From Prado023 sp963798745 (GTDB lineage: Bacteria > Actinomycetota > Actinomycetes > S36-B12 > CAIYMF01), in NCBI GenBank assembly GCA_963798745.1, contig CAWCUF010000001.1:558001-622000 (forward strand): a stretch of DNA of 64,000 nucleotides, given 5' to 3'. The translations under genes were made by a program, and so were the position numbers. A model generated the notes under the pieces. The model worked only from the letters and a program-made list of their open reading frames with translations. It searched no databases and was not told where the DNA came from. This document shows, in pieces, positions 32,548-39,926 of the stretch. The number at the start of each line of letters is the position of its first letter. Positions within the stretch are counted from its first letter, which is position 1.

Positions 32548-32955
32548 GTGCTGGGTGCGGGCGCGTCGGCAGGGCGGGCCGCGGGGTGACCTCCACTGGT
32601 CCAGACTGTCGTCGCATGAGCGGTGGGTAGGTCGAGGTCGAACCCGAACGTGGCGACGAACCCGGCCGCGTGATCGCCGGGTTCGTCGCCAGCGTCGGGT
32701 GGGCGCACGAGCACGCCGCCGAACGGGGTCGTCCTGCCGTTCGGCGGGCGCCGTGGTCGGAGTCCGCCCCGACGACGAGCGGCTGCCGTACGCGGTGGGC
32801 GGCGTGCTGATGGCGGTGGCCGCCTTCTTCTCGGGTCGGCGCGCCCGGGCGCTCTGGGGCGTTCGCAGGGCCCTCGGCCCCACCCGGACCGGCCGCACCC
32901 CCCGGGAGCGCAAAGGCCGCCGGTCGGCCAGGTAGTGCGCGTCGGGTCGGGAGCC
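32548..32955. other. Intergenic region, hairpin only
   Basis: No gene supported. It contains the long perfect hairpin at 32651-32691. A short frame on the plus strand near 32750-32935 encodes one hydrophobic helix and a basic tail but lacks a start with a ribosome site. Confidence 0.5.
32651..32691. terminator. Perfect 16-bp stem-loop, probable terminator of the TDT exporter transcript
   Basis: TGGCGACGAACCCGGC (32651-32666) pairs exactly with GCCGGGTTCGTCGCCA (32676-32691) around nine bases CGCGTGATC. It lies downstream of the leftward TDT gene and upstream of the dipZ promoter, where insulation would be useful. No U-tract follows, as is frequent for actinobacterial terminators; a protein-binding site remains possible. 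Confidence 0.6.
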
Positions 32956-34035
32956 TCAGTGCGCCCAGATCGTGCCGGCCCGCACCCCAGTGACCGTCCG
33001 CGCGGCCACGTAGAGCCAGAGCGACACGAGGGCCGCGAGCGTGACCCAACCCAGCGCGTTGAGCAGGCCGGAGTCCCAGGCGCGGGCGAGCACGATGCTG
33101 CCGATCGTCCAGGCGGCCAGCGGGAACGTGAACCCCCACCACGAGGACGAGAACGGCAGCCGCCCGTAGCCGCGGCGCAGCACGATCAGCGCGGTGACCA
33201 TCCACCACAGCCCGAAGCCCCACAGCATCGTCGCGGCCGGCAGCAGGGCGGTGAGCAGTCCGGCGTCGGCGACCCCGACTGTCACGCTGACCTGTCCGAG
33301 GCGGACCAGGTCCAGGCCGAGCAGGCCCGCGGGGCCCATCCCGATGAACAGGGTGGGGGCCAGCGCCCCGGGCGGCAGCGGGTGGCTGATGCTGCGCACG
33401 AACAGGGTGGCGGTGACCACCAGGTAGAGCACCGCGCCCGCGCCGAGGAACGCCCACGCCAGTGCCAGCAGGTCGGCGGCGTGGTCCGGGTTGGCTGTGA
33501 TCAGTGGCAGCAGCGCCAGCGGCACGATGATCGTCACGACCGGGGGCACGAACCAGGCGCCGGACACGTGCGCCAGGCCGTCGTCCGCGGCGGTGAACAC
33601 CTCGGCCAGGAACTCCCAGCCGATCAGCAGCGCGAGCAGCGCACCGAGCACGGCCAGCACCGCGACGATCGGCAGGATGATCGCCTCGGGCAGGAAGCCC
33701 GGGCCCACCTTGCCGATCGCCACGGCCAGGGTCAGCAGCCCACCGGCCGCGGTGGCCGTCATCGAGCCCTTCACGGGATGGCGAAGGTCGGCCCTGGCCT
33801 CGGTCGGGTACTTGGTCCAGCGGGCTGCCGTAGCGCCGAGGACCAGCACGCCGAGCAGCAGCGCGATCACCAGCACTGTCCGCGCGCCCGCCCACAGGAT
33901 GGGCTCCAGCGAGGTCCCCTCCCCGGCTGCGAACAGCGCCACCGAGACGGCGGAGGTGCCCATCACCGAGGAGCCCCAGCTCGGCGCGAAGCTGCGAAGC
34001 TGGAACCCGGCGCGAGTGGGCGCGGTGCTGGGCAT
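32956..34035 (-). CDS. TDT/SLAC1-family exporter (TehA/Ssu1-like)
   Basis: A 359-aa protein with about ten helices and the family phrases FAPSWGSSVMGTSAVSVALF near the N-terminus, HPVKGSMTATAAGG, and WWGFTFPLAAWTIGS late. The TDT family includes tellurite-resistance TehA, malate transporters and the fungal sulfite pump Ssu1. Next to persulfide-oxidation genes, whose product is sulfite, sulfite or related anion export is the most economical guess. ATG 34035 has AGGAGGC upstream; it follows the 118-aa unknown gene, which carries a CsoR/CstR-type operator. Confidence 0.8.
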   Translation of the reverse strand: MPSTAPTRAGFQLRSFAPSWGSSVMGTSAVSVALFAAGEGTSLEPILWAGARTVLVIALLLGVLVLGATAARWTKYPTEARADLRHPVKGSMTATAAGGLLTLAVAIGKVGPGFLPEAIILPIVAVLAVLGALLALLIGWEFLAEVFTAADDGLAHVSGAWFVPPVVTIIVPLALLPLITANPDHAADLLALAWAFLGAGAVLYLVVTATLFVRSISHPLPPGALAPTLFIGMGPAGLLGLDLVRLGQVSVTVGVADAGLLTALLPAATMLWGFGLWWMVTALIVLRRGYGRLPFSSSWWGFTFPLAAWTIGSIVLARAWDSGLLNALGWVTLAALVSLWLYVAARTVTGVRAGTIWAH

Positions 34036-34164
34036 CAGATGCCTCCTGGGCGGGGCGGTAGGTGGCCGGGCGGGTCTGGGTGGGTCAGGGTAGGGCGCCG
34101 TGTGGTCCGGCCGCTGTCCGGCGCTGCGAGCGGCACCCCACCGGGTGTCGGGCGCCGCGCATGG

Positions 34165-34521
34165 TCACCTGTCCCAGGTGTCGGACGCAGTGACGCGCAG
34201 CAGGTGCTCCAACTCGGCGCAGCCGCCCTCGAGGTAGGCCAGCCACGCCGCCGAGGAGCCGCGCCGTCGATGGGTCGCCTGGTCAGCGCGCCACTGGTCG
34301 AGCAGGCCGCTCAGGTCGGCGTCGGGATCCTTGCGCAGCAACCGGCGGGCTGCCATCAGGGCAGCGGTGCGACCCTCGAGGTGCTTGGCGGTCCCGCCGG
34401 CCCCGTCGAGCCGGCACAGCGCCGCGCCCCCGGTCGCGGTCGTCAGCGACTCGGCCACCTCGCCCAGCCGACGCTGGAGGATCGTCAGCACGGGTGCTCC
34501 GGCTGTCGATCCCTCACTCAT
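34165..34521 (-). CDS. Unknown 118-aa protein under a CsoR/CstR-type operator
   Basis: I do not recognise this family. The protein is mostly helical and soluble, with no signal or membrane segment. It has two cysteines, in AALCRLDGAGG and LEGGCAELEHLL, and several Arg/His-rich stretches (ARRLLRKDPD, ATHRRRGSS). It lacks the Cys-His-Cys fingerprint of CsoR repressors. ATG 34521 is chosen because TATCAT lies seven bases upstream, overlapping the operator at 34532-34547; ATG 34530 would place the operator against the start codon. The TDT exporter follows 129 bp downstream on the same strand. Cys-based sulfur handling is a guess only. Confidence 0.62.
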   Translation of the reverse strand: MSEGSTAGAPVLTILQRRLGEVAESLTTATGGAALCRLDGAGGTAKHLEGRTAALMAARRLLRKDPDADLSGLLDQWRADQATHRRRGSSAAWLAYLEGGCAELEHLLRVTASDTWDR

Positions 34522-34531
34522 GTCACCCATG

Positions 34532-34547
34532 ATACCCCGGGGGGTAT
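34532..34547. promoter_or_regulatory. CsoR/CstR-type palindromic operator, site 2
   Basis: ATACCCC-GG-GGGGTAT, seven exact bases per arm. It overlaps the TATCAT box (minus strand 34534-34529) of the 118-aa unknown gene. The architecture is identical to site 3 at 35618-35633. Confidence 0.8.
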
Positions 34548-34569
34548 GAGGCGCGTCAACTTCGAGCCG

Positions 34570-35544
34570 TCAGAGCAGGCGCAGTCCCCAGCGCATGACG
34601 TGCGCCTGGCCACTGCCCAGGCGGACCAGGTCCTCGCCGGTCCGGAACGCATCGGCGATGCACGTCATCGGCTCGGCGGCCAGCCCGGTGCGCCGCTGCT
34701 CTGGCGGCTCGAGGCCGTCGCCGGTGCACAGCTGCCAACTGGTCGCGCCCTCGGCCATCCAGAGCGCTGCGGTCCGCCCGTCCGTGCCGGTCAGCCGAAG
34801 CCACGACCGGCCGTCCTGGAACGTCGCATCCACGAAGGCATCGTCGAGGGCCAGATCCCCGATCGGGCGCCCCGCTCGGAAGTCCAGGTGCGCGGGCACC
34901 GGGACTCGACCGGTGGGCAGCAGGCGTTCGTCGGTCTCGACCCACGAGTTCGCATCCAGGCTGAGGATGGCGGCGTCCACCCGGGCCGCACCCGGGGAGA
35001 GCCACGGATGGAATCCGACCCCGTAGGGGGCGTCGCGCGGGCCCAGGTTCACCGTCGTCATCGTGATGTCCAGGCCGTCGCCAGCGAGCTCGTAGCGGAT
35101 CGACATGCGCAGCGGGAACGGGTAGCCGGGCGTCGGTACCAGGTCCATGGCCAGGGTCACGCTCTCGGGGTTGTGCTCCACCGGCGACCACCGCTCCCAG
35201 GCGACCAGCCCATGCAGCGCGGTCTGCCGCCCGGGTTCGGTCAGGGGCACCTGGTAGTCCACGCCGTCGAAGGTGTACTGGCCGTCGCGCAGGCGGTTGG
35301 GCCATGGCGCCAGCACCGCACCGTGGTAGCCACCGGGGATCTCGTGCTCGCCGAAGGGCACGATGACGTCCCGGTCCCCGACCTGATACACCCGCAGGGC
35401 GGCACCGACCTCGGTGACGACCGCCTCCTGGTCATCGCAGCGCAGCGTGTACTGATGGCCGCTGGGTCGGGGACTGGGACGTGCGTGGCTGTGCTGATCG
35501 GGCACGGTGGCCCCGGGCCCGCGCAACTCTGGAGCGTTGGTCAC
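34570..35544 (-). CDS. Aldose 1-epimerase family protein
   Basis: A 324-aa galactose mutarotase-like protein. Active-site features are visible: PWPNRLRDGQYTFDG, LHGLVAWERW with the catalytic-type His, YGVGFHPWLSP with the second His, and a late Glu in MAEGATSWQL. It probably interconverts anomers of a sugar or recognises a modified hexose. GTG 35544 has AAGGAG upstream. It has no evident link to the sulfur genes around it; it diverges from the rhodanese operon, and the operator site 3 lies in the shared spacer. Confidence 0.85.
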   Translation of the reverse strand: MTNAPELRGPGATVPDQHSHARPSPRPSGHQYTLRCDDQEAVVTEVGAALRVYQVGDRDVIVPFGEHEIPGGYHGAVLAPWPNRLRDGQYTFDGVDYQVPLTEPGRQTALHGLVAWERWSPVEHNPESVTLAMDLVPTPGYPFPLRMSIRYELAGDGLDITMTTVNLGPRDAPYGVGFHPWLSPGAARVDAAILSLDANSWVETDERLLPTGRVPVPAHLDFRAGRPIGDLALDDAFVDATFQDGRSWLRLTGTDGRTAALWMAEGATSWQLCTGDGLEPPEQRRTGLAAEPMTCIADAFRTGEDLVRLGSGQAHVMRWGLRLL

Positions 35545-35610
35545 CCTGGACTCCTTCGACGGTTGCCGAGCCTAGTGCGCGAAGGCGCCGCAACCCACCG
35601 GGGAGCGGAC

Positions 35611-35638
35611 TTGACAGATACCCCAGGGGGTATACATC
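35611..35638 (+). promoter_or_regulatory. Promoter with embedded CsoR/CstR-type operator, site 3
   Basis: TTGACA at 35611-35616 is followed after 16 bases by TACATC. Between them lies ATACCCC-AG-GGGGTAT (35618-35633), seven exact bases per arm. A repressor bound there would occlude RNA polymerase at the rhodanese-dioxygenase-TauE operon. Confidence 0.78.
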
Positions 35639-35688
35639 CTAGAGATGAGCACCCGATCCCCTCACCGCTTGCCCAAGGAGGACCCTTC

Positions 35689-36009
35689 ATGATCGACCAG
35701 ATCACCACAGACCAGTTGCACGACCGGATGGCCAGCACCGACGTCACGTTGCTGGACGTGCGAGAGGTGAACGAGTTCCGCGAGGGCCACGTGCCCGGCG
35801 CGATCAACATCCCGCTGAGCCTGGTGCCGGTCCGCATCCATGAGCTGCCGGCCGGGGGTGACCTCGTGGTCATCTGCCGCTCGGGCAACCGCTCCCAGCA
35901 GGCCTGTATGTGGTTGGCCAACCAGGGCCACACAGCGTCCAATGTGGCCGGGGGCACGATGAGCTGGATCTCCTCGGGCCGCCCGGTGGAGACGGGGGTG
36001 CCGGCATGA
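35689..36009 (+). CDS. Single-domain rhodanese (sulfurtransferase)
   Basis: A 106-aa cytoplasmic rhodanese with the active loop VVICRSGNRSQQA (C63) and the entry motif LLDVREVNEFREGHVPGA. It would move sulfane sulfur from persulfides to an acceptor. ATG 35689 has the strong ribosome site AAGGAGGA. It overlaps the MBL-fold gene by ATGA. The first-gene position, the CsoR-type operator and the following dioxygenase-like and TauE-like genes match sulfide-detoxification operons such as S. aureus cst. Confidence 0.9.
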   Translation: MIDQITTDQLHDRMASTDVTLLDVREVNEFREGHVPGAINIPLSLVPVRIHELPAGGDLVVICRSGNRSQQACMWLANQGHTASNVAGGTMSWISSGRPVETGVPA

Positions 36010-37445
36010 GCACGCGCCCGACTGTCGTCTCCCTGGACACGCCCAACCTGGGCGACCGCTCCTACCTCGTGGCCCTGGACGGCAAGGCCGTCGTGGTCGA
36101 CCCGCAGCGCGACATCGATCGCCTCGTGGCCATCATCGAGGCCAACGACTGGACCGTCACCCACGTCGTCGAGACCCATGTGCACAACGACTACGTCTCC
36201 GGCGGCCTGGTCCTGGCCGACGAGCTGGGTGCGCAGTACCTCGTGCCGCGCGGCCATGACTACGCCTTCGAGGCCACGCAGGTCGGTGAGGGCTCGACCT
36301 TCACCAGCGGCTCGATGCAGTGGCGGGTGCTGCACACTCCCGGACACACCCCCCACCACGTGTCCTACGCGGTGGCCGTCGAGGGGGCGGACGCCGGCGT
36401 CTTCACCGGCGGGTCGATGCTCTACGGCAGCGTGGGGCGCCCGGACCTGATCGGACCGCACGCCACCGAGGGCCTCGCGCACGCGCAGTGGCACTCGATG
36501 CGCAAGATCGTGGCCGACGTAGCGGCTGACGCCGACGTGTACCCCACGCACGGTTTCGGATCGTTCTGCTCGGCGACCAACACCGTCGGGACCGCCTCCA
36601 CCGTCGGCGAGCAGGCGTTGAGCAACCCCGCGCTTCAGGTCGACGAGGATGTGTTCGTCAAGGAGCTCATCGACGGTCTCGACGCGTTCCCGGCGTACTA
36701 CGCGCACATGGGCCCGGCCAACGAGAAGGGTGGGCCGCCGATCGACCTGTCCCTGCCCGCGCTGGCCGAGGCCGGCGAGCTGCGTCGGCGCATCGACGCA
36801 GGTGAGTGGGTCATCGACCTGCGCTCGCGGGTGCTGTTCGGCCAGGGGCACGTGCGCGGCACCCTGTCGTTCCCCGCTGACGGCAACGCCGTGACCTACC
36901 TGGGGTGGGTCATCCCCTGGGGCACCGCGTTGACCCTGCTCGGGGACACCGCTGAGCAGGTGCAGGAGTTCCAGCGTGACCTGGTCCGGATCGGCATCGA
37001 CCGGCCCGAGGCGCACGCCACCGGGGAGCCGACCGACTGGGTGCTCGATCCCAGCGACCTGCAGCGCACCGAGCGCACGGATTTCCCGGGCCTCCTGGCG
37101 GCGTTGGCCGAGGACCCGCAGCGGATCTACGTGGACGCCCGCCGGCGCTCGGAGTGGATCGACGGCCATGTCGAGGGCGCTGTGCTGATCCCGCTGCACG
37201 AGCTCCCGGCCCGGATCGAGGAGATCGCCACCATGTCGCGGGCGGCTGCGCACGCAGGTACCGACCCGCGGGTCTGGATCAGCTGCGGCAGTGGGTTCCG
37301 GGCGAGCATCGCGGCGTCACTGCTGCAGCGCGCCGGAGTGCCCGCGGTGCACATCGACGACCTGTTCACCAATGCCGCCAAGGCGGGGGCGAGCATCGTG
37401 GTCGACCAGCACCCCGAGACCATCGGGACGGCGTACTCCGACTGA
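36006..37445 (+). CDS. MBL-fold persulfide dioxygenase-like protein with rhodanese domains
   Basis: A 479-aa multidomain protein. Residues ~1-245 are a metallo-beta-lactamase fold with the metal motif ETHVHNDYVSGG (H58, H60, D62), HTPGHTPHH, and a later THGFGSFC, the pattern of ETHE1/persulfide dioxygenases. Two rhodanese-like domains follow: the first (~265-350) has no catalytic cysteine, and the second ends in WISCGSGFRASIAASLL with C427. This is the CstB-like layout. It should oxidise persulfide sulfur to sulfite or thiosulfate with a non-haem iron. It is coupled to the upstream rhodanese and, through TGATG, to the TauE gene. Confidence 0.86.
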   Translation: MSTRPTVVSLDTPNLGDRSYLVALDGKAVVVDPQRDIDRLVAIIEANDWTVTHVVETHVHNDYVSGGLVLADELGAQYLVPRGHDYAFEATQVGEGSTFTSGSMQWRVLHTPGHTPHHVSYAVAVEGADAGVFTGGSMLYGSVGRPDLIGPHATEGLAHAQWHSMRKIVADVAADADVYPTHGFGSFCSATNTVGTASTVGEQALSNPALQVDEDVFVKELIDGLDAFPAYYAHMGPANEKGGPPIDLSLPALAEAGELRRRIDAGEWVIDLRSRVLFGQGHVRGTLSFPADGNAVTYLGWVIPWGTALTLLGDTAEQVQEFQRDLVRIGIDRPEAHATGEPTDWVLDPSDLQRTERTDFPGLLAALAEDPQRIYVDARRRSEWIDGHVEGAVLIPLHELPARIEEIATMSRAAAHAGTDPRVWISCGSGFRASIAASLLQRAGVPAVHIDDLFTNAAKAGASIVVDQHPETIGTAYSD

Positions 37446-38488
37446 TGACCACCCTGCTGCTGGCCGCCGCTGTCGGGCTCCTGCTGGGCTCCGCCCTCGG
37501 GTTGTTCGGCGGCGGCGGCGGCATCCTGGCGGTGCCGATGCTGGTCGGCCTGCTGGGGATGGACATCGATGAGGCGGCCACCGCCAGCCTGGTCATCGTC
37601 ATCTTCGGAGCGCTCGGTGGGCTGGTGTCCCACCACCGGGCCGGCCGGGTGCTGTGGCGCCAGGGCCTGCTGTTCGGGGCGATCAGCGTGGTGGGTGCGA
37701 CCGTGGGGGCGACGCTGGCTGCCCGAGTGCCCGACTGGATCAAGCTCGGCGCGTTCACCGTGCTGATGGTTGCCGCCGGGCTGGCGATGCTGCGCAACGC
37801 GCGCCAGCAGCCCACATCGGTCCAGGGGGAGGCGCCCCGACTGGTGGATGCGGCGCGCCGTCGTCGCCCGGCCGGTCCGGGGCAGCGCCGTCCCCCGGAT
37901 GCCGGGGCGGATGCGGGGCGCGACGACCCTGCGGACGATCCCGGCGCGTCCATGATCGACTTCCCGGCGGCGGACCTCCCGCTGCCCCGGCGCCGGGTGT
38001 CCGGGGAGCCACCCGGGCGGCCGGCCGGGGCGCGGTCGGTGGAGGTCGACCCGGCGCAGGAGGCGCAGGCCGACAGTCATGCTGGAGCCGAGCCGAATGG
38101 CTACTCGATCCCGCTGCTGATCCTGTTGGCGACCGGCACCGGCCTGGTGACCGGGTTCCTCGGCGTCGGCGGCGGGTTCCTGGTCGTGCCGGCGCTGGTG
38201 CTCTCACTGCGGATGCCAGTGGCCAACGCGACGGCGACCGGGCTGGTGGTGATCACCATCGCCTCGACCTCGGCGCTGGCCGTGCGGCTGTTCCACTCCG
38301 GGGCGCTCGGCGAGCCAGGGGTGACCGCGCTGATCGTGGTGGCGACCGTGGCCGCCTCGCTGCTGGCCGCGCGGTTCTCGGGCCGGTTGTCCCCGCGGGC
38401 GCTGGGAACCGGCTTCGCGCTGCTCGTCCTTGGCATGAGCGTCCTGGTGGCCAGCCAGGCGTTCACCGCCTATCAGGATCATCTCTGA
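37445..38488 (+). CDS. TauE/SafE-family sulfur anion exporter with long central loop
   Basis: A 347-aa membrane protein made of two homologous halves, each opening with a glycine-rich motif: LGLFGGGGGILAVPML and TGFLGVGGGFLVVPALV. The family exports sulfite, sulfoacetate or related anions. Between the halves is an unusual ~105-residue Pro/Arg/Asp-rich hydrophilic loop. ATG 37445 overlaps the dioxygenase stop. Export of the sulfite or thiosulfate made upstream is the natural role. Confidence 0.85.
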   Translation: MTTLLLAAAVGLLLGSALGLFGGGGGILAVPMLVGLLGMDIDEAATASLVIVIFGALGGLVSHHRAGRVLWRQGLLFGAISVVGATVGATLAARVPDWIKLGAFTVLMVAAGLAMLRNARQQPTSVQGEAPRLVDAARRRRPAGPGQRRPPDAGADAGRDDPADDPGASMIDFPAADLPLPRRRVSGEPPGRPAGARSVEVDPAQEAQADSHAGAEPNGYSIPLLILLATGTGLVTGFLGVGGGFLVVPALVLSLRMPVANATATGLVVITIASTSALAVRLFHSGALGEPGVTALIVVATVAASLLAARFSGRLSPRALGTGFALLVLGMSVLVASQAFTAYQDHL

Positions 38489-38540
38489 GTTCCCCGGCCT
38501 TCCTCGCTCGGCATCCAGGCGGAGATCGTGCCCGCGGGGC

Positions 38541-38861
38541 CTACTCCGCAGTGGTTGTCGAGGCCAGCAGGCGGCGCGCGCGACGACCCAGATCGTTGAG
38601 GTCCACCCGGCCCGCATCTGCGGCAGCCGCGAGGCGCGCGGCCAGATCCAGGGCCTCGTCGAGCTCGGGCCCCGCAATGGCGGACTCCTGGCCCATGTCC
38701 CGAAGGATCGTGACCTCGGTCCGTGAGGCGATCAGAGGTTGCGCCACCCCGGTGATCCAGACCCGGGTGCGGCGGCCGTCACCGCGCTCCTCGCCGATGA
38801 TCGGCTCGAGGGCGAAGATCGCGTCGGCACGCGCGAACTTGCCGAAGCCCAAGGCCACCAT
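38541..38861 (-). CDS. Small protein with RemA-like GRRTR motif
   Basis: A 106-aa protein: MVALGFGKFARADAIFALEP, then GDGRRTRVWITGVAQPLIAS and RTEVTIL. The G-F-G opening, an Ala-x-x-Ile pair and G-R-R-T-R recall the RemA/DUF370 fold, but the spacing differs and I am not certain. The C-terminal third is helical and Ala/Leu/Arg-rich. ATG 38861 is the best internal start; the frame is open further upstream only because it runs through the fic remnant. Start and function both need confirmation. Confidence 0.5.
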   Translation of the reverse strand: MVALGFGKFARADAIFALEPIIGEERGDGRRTRVWITGVAQPLIASRTEVTILRDMGQESAIAGPELDEALDLAARLAAAADAGRVDLNDLGRRARRLLASTTTAE

Positions 38862-38989
38862 TCGGGAGTCCGATGCCACGACACCATGGTGACATGCCGG
38901 CACGTCACCTGCGGTCGAGTCCAGGGCGTGGTGCGGCTCGGGCCCCTGAAGCGCACCGCCAAGTCCATCCAAGTCTTGTTGCGTGGCGC

Positions 38990-39505
38990 CGATTCGCAGC
39001 GCACTCCAGGTGGCCTGTGCTTCCCGAAAGCGACGCTGCAGGGTCTGGGCCTGCATGTGGTGGGCTCGTAGGTTGAACTCCACCCACAGTCCGGCGTCGT
39101 TGCCGGGGCGCCGGGTCCCGCCGCCGGTCAGCGCCAGGATGCGGTAGTAGTCCTCGGTGTTGGCACCCAGCCACTCCTCGATGCTGGAGAACGTCGGCTC
39201 CAGGACATGGTCGCGGGCCGTCACCAGGGTCTGCAGTCCGCGGGCCATCGCCCGTTGCCGTCGCGGAATGGGTGGCTCAACACCAGGTTCAGGTGCGCCA
39301 TCGCCGCGTCGACCGTCGGCTCGCCACGCTCGGTGTTCAACGCCTGCGCCCACTGGTCGACCAGGCCGGGCACCAGCGCTGCGTCCGGCCCCTCGTAGAC
39401 CACCTCACCGCTCGACTCGTCCTGCACGTACCCCGCCCCCACCCCTACGACTGCCCCCGCCAGGAGGCGCACGACGCCGTCGCCGAGGTCAGGCGTCCGA
39501 GGTGG
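38990..39505 (-). pseudogene. Frameshifted and truncated Fic-family gene
   Basis: The N-terminal part reads ...MAHLNLVLSHPFRDGNGR, the HPFx(D/E)GNGR AMP-transfer motif of Fic proteins. The frame then fails: the expected continuation MARGLQTLVTARDHVLEPT is found one frame over, so a base is missing at about 39248-39250. The downstream frame continues with SSIEEWLGANTEDYYRILAL and FNLRAHHMQAQTLQRRFREA and then loses similarity near 39000, before the usual C-terminal helix bundle. No intact start is seen at the other end. The gene is non-functional unless the missing base is a sequencing error. Confidence 0.8.
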
Positions 39506-39835
39506 CCGGAGCGAACTGCGGCAACCACCCGCTCGGCCGACCGGTCGAACCGGTGTAGATGACGGCGACCAGGTTGCCGGTGCGCCGCTCCGCCTCGATG
39601 ATCCTGTCGGCGGCAGCGAGGGTCACATCGAGCGGCTTCTCCCCCAGCACGTGCTTGCCGGCCTCCAACGCCGGCACCGTGATGTCTGCATGCGTGCCGG
39701 ACGGGGTCGCCACGATCACGACGTCGGACGTCCTCGGCGGCGTCGAGGTAGCCCTCGGGGTCTGCGCTCCACGCCGCGCTGTGCGCGTCCGCAAGTCTCG
39801 CGCGTGGCACGGTGCCGCTGGACTGAACGGTGTTG
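39489..39835 (-). pseudogene. Gfo/Idh/MocA oxidoreductase fragment with 7-base duplication
   Basis: Two frames join into one Gfo/Idh/MocA N-terminal domain. The first piece reads ARLADAHSAAWSADPEGYLD; the second reads VVIVATPSGTHADITVPALE and GKHVLGEKPLDVTLAAADRI, the conserved EKP segment. Between them GACGTCG (39720-39726) and GACGTCC (39727-39733) form a 7-base tandem; deleting one copy restores an uninterrupted A-E-D-V-V-I-V-A reading. The Rossmann glycine motif and the C-terminal substrate domain are both missing, so the gene was already truncated. Confidence 0.78.
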
Positions 39836-39926
39836 GCCCGCCGGTGACAGCTGCGCGACCTGCGGATTCGGCCGACGGGTGAGCCGCGCTGTTCTCGGTA
39901 GGGTGGTGAGGTCGAGAGGACGTGCG

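Noticed and set aside
32555..32935. Rightward frame with one helix and a basic tail
   Set aside because: Runs through the 16-bp hairpin, lacks a start signal and is Arg-rich low complexity in its first two thirds.
34165..34521. The missing CsoR/CstR repressor
   Set aside because: Considered because of its operator, but it lacks the Cys-His-Cys arrangement and helical pattern of the family and is too long.
32935..36009. A thousand-codon open frame on the plus strand
   Set aside because: It runs antisense through three recognisable genes with low-complexity composition; only its last 107 codons, the rhodanese from ATG 35689, are real.
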